In this document: positions 51,304 through 63,005 of the stretch, piece by piece
Position numbering within the stretch: the first letter of the stretch is position 1
Layout of the letters: each line of letters opens with the position of its first letter
Source of the DNA: Ischnura elegans
Lineage: Eukaryota; Arthropoda; Insecta; Odonata; Coenagrionidae
DNA length: 64,000 bases
Assembly: GCF_921293095.1 (NCBI RefSeq)
Contig: NW_025791658.1
Coordinates: 3,596,001-3,660,000 of the forward strand
Direction: 5' to 3'
The notes under the pieces: generated by a model
Databases searched by the model: none
What the model was told of the DNA's origin: nothing
Seen by the model: only the letters and a program-made list of their open reading frames with translations
Position numbers and translations under genes: made by a program

Positions 51304-51431
51304 CTCTTCTCCGGAGCTTTATTCCTGTAGCCGTGGAATATGCGCTTCCTCTTCTTTGATTTGTACATGTAGGTACCTGGTTTTTTCTTCTTTCTAGGTA
51401 ATTGATTCCCCAAAACTTGATCGTTGGCACA
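51304..51431 (-). CDS. Exon X1 of the zinc-finger gene candidate (basic, NLS-like)
   Basis: Acceptor TTTTTCTTGATAG, then CANDQVLGNQLPRKKKKPGT, YMYKSKKRKRIFHGYRNK and APEK, donor AGAG|GTAATG. It is 128 nt, phase 0 in and phase 2 out. PRKKKKP and KSKKRKR are strong candidate nuclear-localisation blocks, in keeping with a nuclear zinc-finger protein. The duplicate X2 preserves frame and borders, which argues for real exons. Confidence 0.6.
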
Positions 51432-51520
51432 CTATCAAGAAAAATGATAGTTCCCTTTTGAAATTAAATTGCAGGGAATTTCCATGATAATGTCAGCTTT
51501 TTCTCTCAAATCAACATTTA

Positions 51521-52850
51521 GGCCCGTATTCTTAGAAGACCCCACATATCCGTCCCTACATAACAATAACAAGAGGGGCCCCTACATGCATTTCAAAGTC
51601 AACCCTACATAAGTGGTGAGTGGTAATTCCGTCGTCAACTTCTCTGAGTGACTTACATGATGGCACAGTGCCAGTTTTCCACTCTGGTTGCGTAGTGAGA
51701 TCTAACCATGAAACTAAGAAAAAAACGTCCGATAATTTTTGGGCGCATTGTTAGGGAAACGGCACAAGGTAAATAAGCAATCGGTGTCATCTGCCAAAAC
51801 AGACTTCACCAAAAGACAAACCTATCGTAAACTTCATTACTCCTACCATGAACTACGAAGTAACTGACTATATAGAATTGATTGACTGGAATGTAGTCAA
51901 ACTATCTACTCTACCTCTTCTTAGGAGAATAATTACTACTGAAGAAATAGCTTCCTTCATTGAATCAGGCGATAAACAAGATTGGGATATTATAACTTCC
52001 CATATCGCACGCAAGCAATGGAGCCCTCTGTGAAATTGGTAACGGAGGCATCCCTTAAGCTTTGTGACTATCCATCCAGAAATGGATTTATTAGGGCTAT
52101 ATTCAAATCAAGGTCCATTATGTCAGACTTCACCACTAAATCGCAGTACAAAGTAGTTTTCAAAAGCTAAAATTTAAAAGAGGGACAAAAAATGTAAATA
52201 TTGTAAATAGCATTAACCCTCATTAGCTGGGTGGATGGAGGGTGTGGGTAGAACTCAAAGTGCAGCCACCTCTCCGCGGTGAGTTCGGGGTTGTTTAAAT
52301 ATAATAAAATCATATCTGAACAAAGGAAGAGCTGCATATTCAAACATGTATTTGAGACTAAAATATTACCTTAAGTAATTATTACACAACTCTGAAAAAC
52401 CGGCCAATTTGCAAAATTTATACATTTTCATTGATCTGGTGCGATCGGTAATAAAAGTTTAAAACCATAAATATGCATATATTAACAATGACATAAGTTA
52501 TTTGTAATCACTGCTTGCTATAGCGTTAAAAGATATTAGTTTTATTTCATTTTTTACAATGAAAAAAAAAACAATTTTTTTCATTTTTTCAGGTGCTTTG
52601 CGGGATCGGAAGATGACGTCCGATTTTAATAATTATTTTTTTTGTTTTTCTAGTACTAACGTATCGCAACTTATCTGCCCTATAGCGAAACAAAATTTGT
52701 AACTTGAGTTTTTTCACACCACCCTACTGTTTAGTTCCCAAAATGGCCTCATTGTAGGGATAGATGTGGCGGATGCAGGGCGAGATCGGTTTTGCAGGGG
52801 CTGATGATGTATCCAGGGTCGGTTGGCCCCAGCCCCCTGGAACTAGGGCT
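51521..52850. mobile_element. M2: M-family element with degraded ORF
   Basis: The left end GGCCCGTATTCTTAGAAGAC is preceded by TTA (51518-51520). The degenerate right end (GGCCCCAGCC... AACTAGGGC) is followed by TTA at 52851. Internal CATATCCGTCCCTAC, TTTTCCACTCTGGTTGCGTA and TGTTAGGGAAACGGC match M1. Unlike M1 it keeps coding remnants at 51848-52170. Confidence 0.6.
51848..52170 (+). pseudogene. Transposon ORF remnant (KLVTEAS motif)
   Basis: One frame reads NYEVTDYIELIDWNVVKL and STLPLLRRIITTEEIASFIE. A second, shifted by one base near 52000, continues with QAMEPSVKLVTEASLKLCDY and RNGFIRAIFKSRSIM. I recall the H-x-Q-A-x-E-x-x-V-K-L-V-T-E-A-S ... DGFIR ... SRxxMPxF pattern from many uncharacterised arthropod and cnidarian transposon-like proteins, but cannot name the superfamily. 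Because it lies in M2, it may be the tail of the M-family protein. Confidence 0.5.
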
Positions 52851-52984
52851 TTAGGCATGTTCCTATTTTGAAGCCAGTTCAGAGCAGTGGCCAGTAGAGG
52901 CGCCACTAGGCAAAGAGCCCGCCGAGAGCATTACGTTGCATTGCGAAGCATTGGATTTTGTTGGCAATAGTTACTGACTTTAGG

Positions 52985-55225
52985 GTGAAAACCGTCTATA
53001 TAACCCGTTACTCGCCGCGCTGCGCGCGCTCGCCAGGGGGCTGCGCCCCCTACAACCCCCCCACGTCCGGCTTCGCCGGCTGCCCCCACCGGATGGCTAC
53101 GCCGTCCCACCTGGGACTCCTCGGAATGGCTTCACCGTTCCTCGTCGGGGGTCGGCTTCGCCGCCCAGATATTGAGGCAGCCCTCTGACAGAGACCCGCT
53201 AGTTCCTCGGAACGGCTTCCCCGTTCATCGTGTAAGGGCGGCTTCGCCGCCCAAGGGTTACCGGTGTCCCCCCGAGCCGTCGACTCCTCCTCCCGGCCGG
53301 CTTCGCCGCCCAAAGATTATTGTCGCCCTCCCCCCTCGTAAGACACCCGTTCAGCTGCTCCACGTGTTGGGGCGGATTCGGCGCCCGAGGGTTCTCGGAG
53401 TTTTTCCGTGCCTCTGACTCCTCGGAGTGCATCCGTCGTTCCTGGAGCGGGGGAGCTTCGCCGCCAGGGTTTTCACTCCTCACCAAGCAATGCGTACTAC
53501 CAGCTATCCCCTATCGTTTACAAAGGCTGCTGGGGGATAATGTTGCAGAATGTAGACGCATGATAGCCGTGATTGTGGCATTTTAGCTTATGACGATGTT
53601 TTTAAGGCGGTACGGGGGGTTTCCAGGGGTTTTTATGAGTGTACTGACTACGGTCACAATCATCCTAAGAAATTCCTTAGGGATGAGTCATAGGAGAACG
53701 GAATTTCTGCTAAAATATGCGAAAACAACAAAAAAACATGGGTTTTCCTGCATAACATTTGTTTGCCTACCTACAATAAAAATTCCAGCGCTCTAGCTTT
53801 AGGGGAACAATGAATTTTGCCCTATTACTCACATATAGATTACAAATTCTGTGTTCTCCACATAGCGGTGCATAGGCGCTGTAATAAGGCATTACTCACG
53901 CGAATTTCGTGGCCGTACCTTATGGGGAAGTGGTTTTAAAAAATCGCGTTTAGGTGTCCATGCGCCAGGACTAACGAAATCCCACTACTATTTCGTTAAG
54001 AAATGTACATTTAAAAATTGGAAGTTTTACTGCAGGGGTGTAAATGAGCATGGATAATTGAACATTACGGGTAAATATAGCCGACACAATTCCCATTCCG
54101 AATCAATAAAAACGATACAACTGGGATGAATGGTACACGAAATATACGACTTATTAGGTAATTTTTATTTTTTTAGGGGGGTCACAGAGGGTTTTCGGGA
54201 GACTTAAAGTGCTTTTTCTGTATAACGCGGCATCATTTACCTTCGATAAAAATTTCGGCTCTTTAGCTGTACTGCAAGCATGGTTTTTCGACGGTGTCAC
54301 CCGTTAAAATTAAATATTCTGCCTTCATCGGGTAGCGGCACGTAGGGGCACGAGATAGACGTCACTCACGTTAATTTGGTGTCCGTAGGTGGTCAGGAAG
54401 TGGCAAAAAAAAATGCCGAAAAATGTAAAATCGTGTGTTGAGGGAATGCAAACTTCACGGCGGATGTGTTGTAAGTTACCAAACGTTGTAGGAGTCGCGA
54501 TTTCAATGGAAAATCGATTGTCGTTAATTACTCGTAATTCGTTCGACTTATGGAAAACTTAAGGAAGCCAAAAAATTGAGTAAAAAATCTAGTAACTTGC
54601 ATTGAAAGGAAAGAGACCTACGATTATTGCAAATTGGTGAAAAAAATCCCGAAATTCGGCCCATAAGAAAAGCATTGGAAATTTTAAAAAGTTAAAAAAA
54701 ATACTTTTAATCAAAATATTGCAAGGACGACCACACCAAAAAATCAAACGAAAAATCTAGTATCTCATACGTTAAGGACTTATTCCTACAACTATTTAAA
54801 ATTGGTTTAAAAAAAATCCAAAGTTAGGCCTATAAGAAAAGCATTGGAAATTTAAAAAAAATATAAAAAATACTTATAAACAAAAAATGGCAAAATGTTA
54901 CGCATCAAAAAATCGGCCGAAAATCTAGTTTCCGTCAATGAAATTTCATGCTCCCGAGACATTTGCAAGTAGGCGATGAATGGAAAAAGTTTTAGTCCCA
55001 TAAGGCTCCAATGTTAATTCGGATCGATATAACTCGAAAACAGATCGACTTTTTCGAGTTTTCGGACTTTTCCCCCCGATGAATATTTTTTCTCCACGAC
55101 CTGTAAAAATTTCGTCTTCCCAGCACGTCCGGAAGTGGTCGGGAATTTGTATACGTGAATGAGTGGTCAGTGAGTGAGTGAGGTATCTGTCACACATCGG
55201 GTTGTATATAATATAGATTTGTAAT
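52985..55225. mobile_element. Unclassified 2.2-kb element with GC-rich hairpin array
   Basis: Ends carry similar inverted strings (TCTATATAACCCGTTAC left; complement of CGGGTTGTATATAATATAGA right). 53000-53480 is GC-rich with about nine hairpins of the form GGCGGC-TTC-GCCGCC (perfect at 53236-53252), whereas 53500-55225 is AT-rich and non-coding. It includes GCATTGGAAATTT-type internal repeats at 54660 and 54840 and a TGAGTGGTCAGTGAGTGAG tract near the right end. No ORF with a domain was seen. Confidence 0.45.
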
Positions 55226-56692
55226 ACAAATAACATCCAAATTAAATGCTCGAGTTAAGGTGTATCTTAAGGAATGCAATTATCTAACCAAGCGGAGAAA
55301 AGGGATAGTTGTAAGGGTGACGAAACCGGGAAGGAAATTATTATGTTCGCTTCAGCACTGCGGTGAATTAGGAGTCAACATAAATTAAGGAAAGAAAGGA
55401 ATTAGGAGTCAACATAAATTAAGGAAAACGTGCCACCTTTAATTGAGGTCAAAATGGGACAATTGCTCCGGAAACCAGTAAAATTCAACGAGAGAAGCCA
55501 AGGGGGCGTGGCCAAATTGCGCATTAGCCATGTTACCGGGACCCGCTATAACACAGTCTTACGAGGCAACGTTCAATTTCTGATAAGTCATAAAATAACG
55601 ACTTTGGGCATTTTTCGCGACCGTTGCGATGAAATGAAATAGTACATGCCCAATAAATTAATCCATGCTGGATTACAGCCGTTGTGACCCGCAGGAAGAC
55701 AATTAACAACGGCCGATGAGGTGTTCAGTCAAACATATTTGACTCAAATGTTACTCGGAAAACAATGTCTGGCAATTCAAAAATTGCATTAATTTTAACT
55801 TTCTGAGTCTTAATCTGGAAATGAAGATCGATTGAACATGCTGCTATGAAATCGTCATTTCTTCTCCGAACATAATTCGAATTCAATCGTCGCCACTGAA
55901 CTTGTCATGAACTGCTCCTTTGGGATATAAATATTGACCAAACCCCATATTAAATTAATTTATTCAATGGCACTACACAAAAATACCTTAACACTTTAAT
56001 TTATATGATTCCATTTCTACTGTCAAAGCCCCTAAAAAAGAGCGCTGCCGCCTCTTGTAATACAAGTTAGTGCTGAACACAAATACTACCGAAAAATTAA
56101 TAAATCACCATGTTTTCGAATAAATTATTAAATGTTCACAATCCAAATCCTTGGAAAAAATCCATACGAAAAATCCAAAACATTTTGATTGTCAAAGAAA
56201 AACATAATCAAACATAGACATTTATTTAACAGCCTAATTTCAAAACATAAATTCGTGTTAAATAAATTCAGGGTAAAATCCTTTCGAGGAATAGCTTTTT
56301 GCCATAAATTCCTTATTTCTGGCTTCGACGGGACTTTTAATAAAGAGTATTCCGTCTTGGAACTGCCATAGCCGGGGCAACAATTCGGCACAACACACGA
56401 CCACGGATCCGAAAGAGATAAACAATTGGAATTCAAAAGAAAACTGTTTCCACGTTCACTATAACATACTGTAACGGCAGCGCTAATTATCATTTAAGAG
56501 TAGCACTTGTCACAATTCCTACCCTTTCCTTTTTGTTACTATTTGAGTGTATTTGGTATGAATGTAAGTGTTTCATGTGTGCGTGTGAATAGCATTTTTT
56601 TTAAATACCGCGCAAACAAGGTGAATCACGACCCGATAGAGCGCGCTAGTGGAACCACTGCCCTCCCCTCCCTTCCCCTCTCACTAGACAGT
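55226..56692. other. Unassigned sequence
   Basis: No TE termini or splice-supported exon identified. Short direct repeats GGAATTAGGAGTCAACATAA at 55368 and 55398. Confidence 0.4.
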
Positions 56693-56973
56693 CAGTGATG
56701 GGACACTCAACATCGGAGAGAGACAGCCAGGCATTGAACCACTCAACACCGGAGAGAGACGGTGGAGAGGAGTCGGTCGAGCATTCATTGAACCACTCAA
56801 CATCGGAGATAGACGGTGGAGCATTGGAGCCACAGGCTACTGGAGATAGAGAGAAAGCACCTTGGCAACTCCCCAGTCGTCGGCTTGGAAAATGCAACGA
56901 GGAACCATCACGAGCGCATGAGAAGTCTACTCGGCCACGTCATCACCTCGTGTTCCCGAATAAGGTGCAGTAA
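56693..56973 (+). CDS. Hypothetical ORF over a short tandem repeat
   Basis: From ATG 56698 the frame reads GHSTSERDSQALNHSTPERD, then LNHSTSEIDGGALEPQATGD, and stops at 56973. The repeated LNHSTxERDGG unit comes from a minisatellite of about 40 bp (ACCACTCAAC then CGGAGAGAGACGGTGG) with three imperfect copies. No known domain. An AATAAA lies at 57290. Chance ORF over a repeat is the more likely reading. Confidence 0.2.
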
Positions 56974-57689
56974 TCAACCGTGTCCCCACCACTGTCCCCG
57001 TTCGAAGCAGCGTCGAGAACCTTTCTCCCTCCTACCCCCCTCTTTTCCCATTGCAAGAAAGCGCTGGAACGATTAGTGAATCTTCAATCTCAAAGTGCAG
57101 CAGAGGACTTTTTAAACCCTGCGAAAAGATTTAAATGCAGTTCATTTCAAGTTTACTTTTATGTTATCAAGTTGATTTTTGGTTTCTTTGTATTTTGTAT
57201 TTGATCCTTGACAATCCGGCCCTACTAACATGTTTTCAAGTGCTACTCCCCATATTTTTGTATGTTAAATTTAATTATTGCGATCTTTGTCAATAAATGC
57301 ATTTCTTGTGTTCGCAACCCAGAAATACGTGTGGTCTTTCACCCTCAACCTCCCCTTCCAATTATCCCGTACGTTTCGCATCCTCAAAATTACTCGTTTT
57401 TTACGTCGCCCCCGCTCTGAGGTGTTTCTTGCTCTATTTTATAACGGACGCAAACCCGTTCGTCACAATACGCACTATATTGCTGTGGTAAATAGCCTCC
57501 GTAGCTCGCTCAATCTTCAAATTGAAGTTTTTTACACGTGTGCTCTCGATCGCAATTAACGCTGAATCATATCCTCAGGGCTCTCGAGGTTGGGCTCTTC
57601 TACTGGTGGCGCCACCCCCAAACCAAAGCGGAGAACTCATGAAATGGCTTCAAAAAAGGAACATGGATTCCAATGGGCTGGGATAGGGA
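56974..57689. other. Unassigned sequence
   Basis: No recognised feature apart from a possible poly(A) signal CAATAAATGC near 57290. Confidence 0.35.
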
Positions 57690-57737
57690 GTTCAAGGGGG
57701 CTGGTTGGCCCTAAAGGGTCCACTACGAATACAGGCC
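57690..57737. mobile_element. M-family right terminus (M3)
   Basis: GGCTGGTTGGCCCTAAAGGG, TCCACTACGAATACAGGCC, then TTA, corresponds to the M1 end at 16895-16936. The left end was not found. Confidence 0.5.
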
Positions 57738-57740
57738 TTA

Positions 57741-58286
57741 AGGCTGTATAACACTAGCGACTGCGGCCGGCGCTGCGGCTGCGACCGCAACTGCAACTGG
57801 CCCGTTGACCAATCAGAGCGAGGCAGTCGACGCTGCGAAACGTGACTCCGAAGAATAGCCGACCGGCTATTCTTCAGAGTCGCAGTCGCAGCCAATCAGA
57901 GAGCTCCATTTCAATCTCGCGCGCTTGCGGCAGACGTGTTTGTTTGTTTTGGTTACCGTAGCGAGGGAAGTTCAAGAAGGTTATAAGATAACGCTGAGAT
58001 AATTTCGGATTTTTAAAGTGAAGATGGAAGCCCAGTATATTGGATATTGCACCCGAGTACACAGGTGAATGAAAATGAAGTACGTTTTAACAGATTTTAG
58101 GAACATTTTCAACAATTGCTGCTCTCTATCTATTCTTTGGGCTTTCGTAAACAAACAAGCCACAAGCAGAAACGTTCATACGTGCGCATGCGCGATCGTG
58201 GCGTCGGCCGCAATGTGTGATGGGGTGCAGCCGCAGCCGAAATCGCGGTCGCAGCGGCGGTCGCAGTCGCTAGTGTGATACGGCCT
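57741..58286. mobile_element. GC-rich Harbinger-type MITE with TTA target
   Basis: AGGCTGTATAACACTAGCGA and the complementary CGCTAGTGTGATACGGCCT are termini; TTA at 57738-57740 and 58287-58289. Long terminal arms of CTGCGACCGC-type repeats, plus an inner palindrome around GCCGACCGGCTATTCTTC. 546 bp. Confidence 0.8.
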
Positions 58287-58438
58287 TTAGGCTGTAAATA
58301 TTTTACCTTGATAAATCAATGGCTAAATGTTTGAATTTTATGAACTCAGTATTTGAAACAATATTCAGAGCGTTATCAAAAGCTTTCAAATTAAACTTTG
58401 ATTCACAGCATTTTGAAAATGTTTGAAATCATCACAAT

Positions 58439-59102
58439 AGGGTGGTTTCCTATTATTTTTTTATTGCCTAAATCGAAAGATTATTACTCCTGGAGTACGT
58501 ATTTCACGCATTTAGATTTTTCAAATGACAATATCTATTTTTCGCGATTAAATGAAAAGTGAAAATTTTCAAGCGCGCGAAAACGCGATGCGTAAGTAGG
58601 AATGCCGGGAAATCTCTCCGTACGTCGTATTTCTGGTTCCCCCTCCCGCCCGGTGAGGTGACCTTGAGGCGAGGCTTAGCGCTGATACGTCGCAGGTTGC
58701 TAGCGGGTAGCTGAGTACCCTGCTGGCTGGTAGCGCTTGGCTTAAATAAGGTTTATTAATACCTTATCAATCGAAGAAAACTTTCCGACCTTAGCCAGTT
58801 TTAATAGGTGATTATTAAGACATGTTTCCCTGAGCTCTGCGCCTCCTGCATGCATTGGTAACCTCAGACGACGTATAACTCCTACCTACTCATATAGGAA
58901 CTAGGTCCCTGTGACGTCACGTGGAGTGGCATCGCATGGGTGCCAATCTGGCCCTTTTCAAATGAGGATAAAATTTGACCATTGCCATTCGTCTAAACCG
59001 GCATTTCTAAAACGAAATAATTTGTATATTATGAATGCACTAATGGTGGGTAACGAATCGCAATCAATGCCTTTTGTTTTCTTTGATGAAGGAAACTACC
59101 CT
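58439..59102 (+). mobile_element. GGTGGTTTCC-family MITE, copy 6
   Basis: Full length, AGGGTGGTTTCCTATTAT to GGAAACTACCCT, 664 bp, with TGACGTCACGTGGAGTGG at 58911. TA precedes it; the right flank is TG. Confidence 0.85.
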
Positions 59103-59154
59103 GTTGGGAGGTTGACCTGGTAATGATTCCATCACATGTTAATTGCGGGCATAC

Positions 59155-59764
59155 AGTGAAACTTTGATTTTACGCTGTTGGAGGGACCGAAATATGGGCA
59201 CTGTGTAAAATCAAAGTGTGTAAAATCAAGAGTTGGTATTGAGGAGGAGTATAGTTTTCAGGATAACACTGGCTCATTATTTTAAGAAGGTTTAGTCATA
59301 CGCTTTTGTATAGTTCTGATTTAAGCCGGAAACGCAACCAGAAAAAGTCTCATATGTGACGTTTAATGGCAAAAGGGCATGAAATCCTTTTCAATCGCGT
59401 CACATATATGTTTCCCAGATTCAATTACTCATTTGGAGGCAAGAAAATGAAGCCTCATAATCTTATTTACTCACAAGCAACTCCACAGATGACGTGTTAC
59501 CTTAAGAGAAGCAACGTTGCATTCCTGAACAATGTTTCCCATGGTTGAATTGCTAGCATTTCTGGCACTAAGATTACTTCTGTTACCCAGGAGAAATTTC
59601 GGAATGGTGATACTAAATGCTCGCAGGGAAGCTAATTTTCGAAAATATTCTCGTTAAAAGCAGTTTTCAGGAAATCCGTTAAACCACCTGCAGACAAAGA
59701 TTGGAGATTGAAGAAATGAGATATCTGAGGATAGTCATCCAAATTAACCCCATTAACAGGGAGC
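59155..59764. other. pogo-like terminus, then unassigned
   Basis: TA-CAGTGAAACTTTGATTTTAC at 59153, followed about 50 nt on by GTGTAAAATCAAAGTGTG (partly its complement), could be one end of a pogo-like element. Nothing else is recognised. Confidence 0.35.
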
Positions 59765-60055
59765 AAAATTTCTATAATACATCACAAAGGCTTTACACCC
59801 TGTGGGCCTGGGTTCAAGTCCTGGCAGTAGCAGAAACTTATCAGAGATGATCCTATCCCTAATTGAGTGTAATGTGGAGGGCACTTCCAGTGCACTACTC
59901 TGTTCAGCAGATGGGACGTTAAATCCTGTTCTCATAGGAGCCTATCATTACAACCTGGCTAATGCCAACATAGGGTTCCTATCCCCCCAGCCCTTAATTC
60001 ATGGCGCTAATGACCCCAGCTGGTGGTTACCTCCTTCCAAATAGCATACCATATA
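59765..60055 (+). repeat. tRNA-derived SINE
   Basis: Box B GGGTTCAAGTCC at 59810, a body with GATGGGACGTTAAATCC (59908-59924), and an end GTGGTTACCTCCTTCCAAAT analogous to the SINE at 36348-36655. Confidence 0.6.
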
Positions 60056-60520
60056 TAATAATAAGCACACAGGACCCAGGATATTTGGAAATTTAGATTT
60101 TCCCGGTGTTTAGATCACTTTTTTAAAGTGAGCTACCCATTTAAATAACCGCCAGTGATGAATAAAAAAATGATTAATAGTCCGGAGCAATTTTCCCTCT
60201 TTATAATTTTTACGCATTAAAAAAGCATTTTTCCCATGAAATTTTAGCATTAGTAGATTGAATCTACCGGTAATAGATTCTCTGTCGGCATTCTTCCACG
60301 AGTTCAGCGCCGGGACCTACGACTTACAAGCTGTGTGACTCATCATCACGCAATATTTTGCTTCCCCATATCTGATAACAACACTGGACAGGTTCACTCA
60401 CGTCTTGATTTTGACTTCATTGATTACATGACGATTGACGACGCGAGTTATTCTCCGAGGGCATTAACTCCCGTTCTGTTAGAAATAAATGCTTGCCACC
60501 TTATGGAGTTAAGCTAATAG
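60056..60520. other. Unassigned sequence
   Basis: No recognised feature. Confidence 0.4.
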
Positions 60521-60705
60521 CTTTTTTTATTTTACAATTTTATCGAAACACAGTAGAACTTCTTCAGTACCTTTTCGAAGGGACCAGAAAAAATGAACGT
60601 ATTATCCAGGAATGCGTGCTAACCAGGGAAGTCAGTAATAGCAATTGGGGTAATTGTAGTTTGTGGAAAAGTCATCATAATTACAATTACTGTCCAAAGT
60701 TCCTT
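60521..60705. repeat. pogo-like repeat
   Basis: CAGTAGAACTTCTTCAGTAC and GCGTGCTAACCAGGGAAG match 50815-51000. Confidence 0.5.
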
Positions 60706-61599
60706 TAGGATTGCCTTCCCAAACTCTTTTCACTTTAACAATCAAGAAAATTAGCACTAAACCGCCAAAACACTACCATGTGAATAAAAATCACAATGTT
60801 CTCATGGATTTCCCAGAGGATATTACAGACAAACGTCATCACTCTCCAGTGATTTGTCGTACATGTATTAAGGGGACAAGTTCACCTAAGTCATTTCTTT
60901 TGTCTCACAGATTACTTGTAGAAAATGACGGAAATCCTGACCTATGTCCATTCGTTGTTCTAAAAAAATCACTAAAATTGGGCAACATTTCCTTTACCAT
61001 AAATCCCGCCAACAGCCATACACTCTCTCGGAATGATGCCATATTGATGATTATATCGATATTGATATGACTATTAATAAGACATTTAAAGATTATTATT
61101 AGCAAATTCTTATATTCTTCAGTTGGAATTCTCTAAAAACATTTGTCCAACGTTGTCTGCTTTCTATTTCTTGTGCCGAGATCAGATATTTTTGCATTAA
61201 GTCTCGCATGGAAATCCAAAGCATCGTCTGCTCCCACAACACTTGCGCGTGGAAAGAGAGATTGTGGGATGAATGCTAGAGGATCAAAGGCTGATAATAA
61301 TAAAGTAAGTTATGAATTACTAGGTGTACACTCCTCCAGAAAATATGCAGTACTAGGAAACGACTTGCGGGTTGCGTAATGGCAAGTAAATTGTTAAGCA
61401 CCTCCGTCAAGTGGACATCATGCAGCAGAGTTGCCAAATCTTACGAAATTTCCTCGCACATGTCTTAGTATGCCTTTCACAAAATGTGCCTCATTCAGTG
61501 TGCTAGCTGACAATGTGATGGGCTTTTGTGAAAGGATTGTCCTCAATATCTTCCAAACGAGTAGCACTACAAATTGTTTCCATTGTTTCTGTAATTGTC
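60706..61599. other. Unassigned sequence
   Basis: The plus open frames 60711-61070 and 61143-61379 have no known motif. An AAA|GTAAGT donor-like site at 61300 lacks a convincing partner. Confidence 0.35.
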
Positions 61600-62013
61600 C
61601 AGCTATTGATAGAGTGAATGAAATGAAATACTTGGGAGTAATTTTGGACAGTAATGTACGCTGGGATAAACATGTACTAACTGTGAAAAATTGCCGTAAA
61701 GGTGCCTTGTCCAAATTTTACAACTTGCAAAACAAATGTCCACTTCTGGTTAAAAAAAAACCTTTATCATGCTCTTGTTCATTCTAAAATTTCTTATAGT
61801 ATAATCTGCTGGTGCAGTGCATACATGAACACATTCAAGCGTGCTCTCGTTTTGCAAAAAAATAATATTTTGGGTAATGTTGTCCAAATCTTCTTGTCAA
61901 CACTCACTTCCGTTGTTTGTGGCCCTAAAATTGTTGCCACTAAGGCATTTGTATTTATTCAAAGTCTTAAAATTGTTTTGAGCCAGAAGGGGAAATATGC
62001 CGAGTGGATCTAA
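61600..62013 (+). pseudogene. Non-LTR retrotransposon RT, C-terminal remnant
   Basis: IDRVNEMKYLGVILDSNVRW, DKHV and SKFYNLQNKCPL, then after a frameshift at the A-run near 61755: HALVHSKISYSIICWCSAYM and NTFKRALVLQKN. The EMKYLGVxLDxxLxWxxH...YxLVxSxxxYGIxxWG motif is the end of the RT domain in CR1/Jockey-type LINEs. Later sequence decays to a stop at 62011. Confidence 0.75.
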
Positions 62014-62679
62014 ATAAATCTAAATATAATTTAAGGAGTGAGTCATGCACAAACAGGACAAGGTTAACGTTATATAAATGTTGTGTTCTTCACATGGGGC
62101 CAAAGTTATTTCATTTGCTGCCGGGTAAAATTTAAAAAAATTAAATAAAAAAATAAAATGTTTAGACTTGCCAAAGACAGGCTTTTCTTGCAAGAAATAA
62201 TTGAATTGAGTGGGTTGGGAGCTGAGAGGGTACAACTGATTTCTCTTTTCCATACAGAGTCAGGTACAGAAATTAGGTACAGAAAACAAACAAGATCAAT
62301 TAGATGTTTAGTAGTGCATTTTATTTTCCACTGGATGTCAGCACAGAGCAGAGACTCACTCGTTTCCCTTGGCAACTAAGTTTTTGCGTATTTATTCTAA
62401 CAATTAATACCTTACCTAACTCTGTTGAGAAAAAAATCACTTTTACCCTTAGGCTTCCAAACCACTCAATTTACTTTGATGTAGTATCTCTAAAACCCTC
62501 ATGCATTATTTACTGCATCAATATTTTCTTTCACTGGCATACATTTTTCTTAATTGATTGTGGCTCAATTTTGGTCCCATGACCTTGGAGACCACCTAAG
62601 ACTACTTTTCTTTGCTACCTTGTATTCAGCTGTAAAACCAAAATGTCCTCCAAGGTAAATAAATTATTATTATATTATA
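62014..62679. other. Unassigned sequence
   Basis: Ends in AAATAAATTATTATTATATT, possibly the 3' tail of a retroelement. No motif read. Confidence 0.35.
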
Positions 62680-63005
62680 CAGTTGAGGACCTCAAATCCG
62701 GAATCAAGAAACCTGGATAACCACAAATCCAGAACATTTGAAAATTCCTCTGCATAGTGCTTCGACTTGCCACCTCGTGACACCACTCTCCAAGCCTTGT
62801 TCTATGATGAGTAGGAAGTTAGCACATGCTATGGACATACGCTAAGAACCTTGTCAAGGACAAACAAGGACATCAAATATCAAGTACAAGAGCCTGAGCA
62901 CTTGTCTAAATTAATTAATTTACTAAATATACTATGAAGTCCAGAGAAACCAGAAATCCAGAAGCCCTTCGGTCCCAAGCTTTCTGGATTTGAGGTCCCC
63001 AACTG
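62680..63005. mobile_element. pogo-like MITE with TA target
   Basis: CAGTTGAGGACCTCAAATCC and GGATTTGAGGTCCCCAACTG are near-perfect inverted termini; TA at 62678-62679 and 63006-63007. 326 bp. Confidence 0.85.

Noticed and set aside
53000-53480. Bacterial contamination or a host GC-rich gene
   Set aside because: The GC-rich segment passes smoothly into AT-rich sequence with matching inverted termini, has no RBS-like or codon signature, and its open frames follow the hairpin repeat.
56646-56897. Minus-strand 83-residue frame near 56.7 kb as an exon
   Set aside because: It is the reverse reading of the 40-bp minisatellite and has no splice borders.
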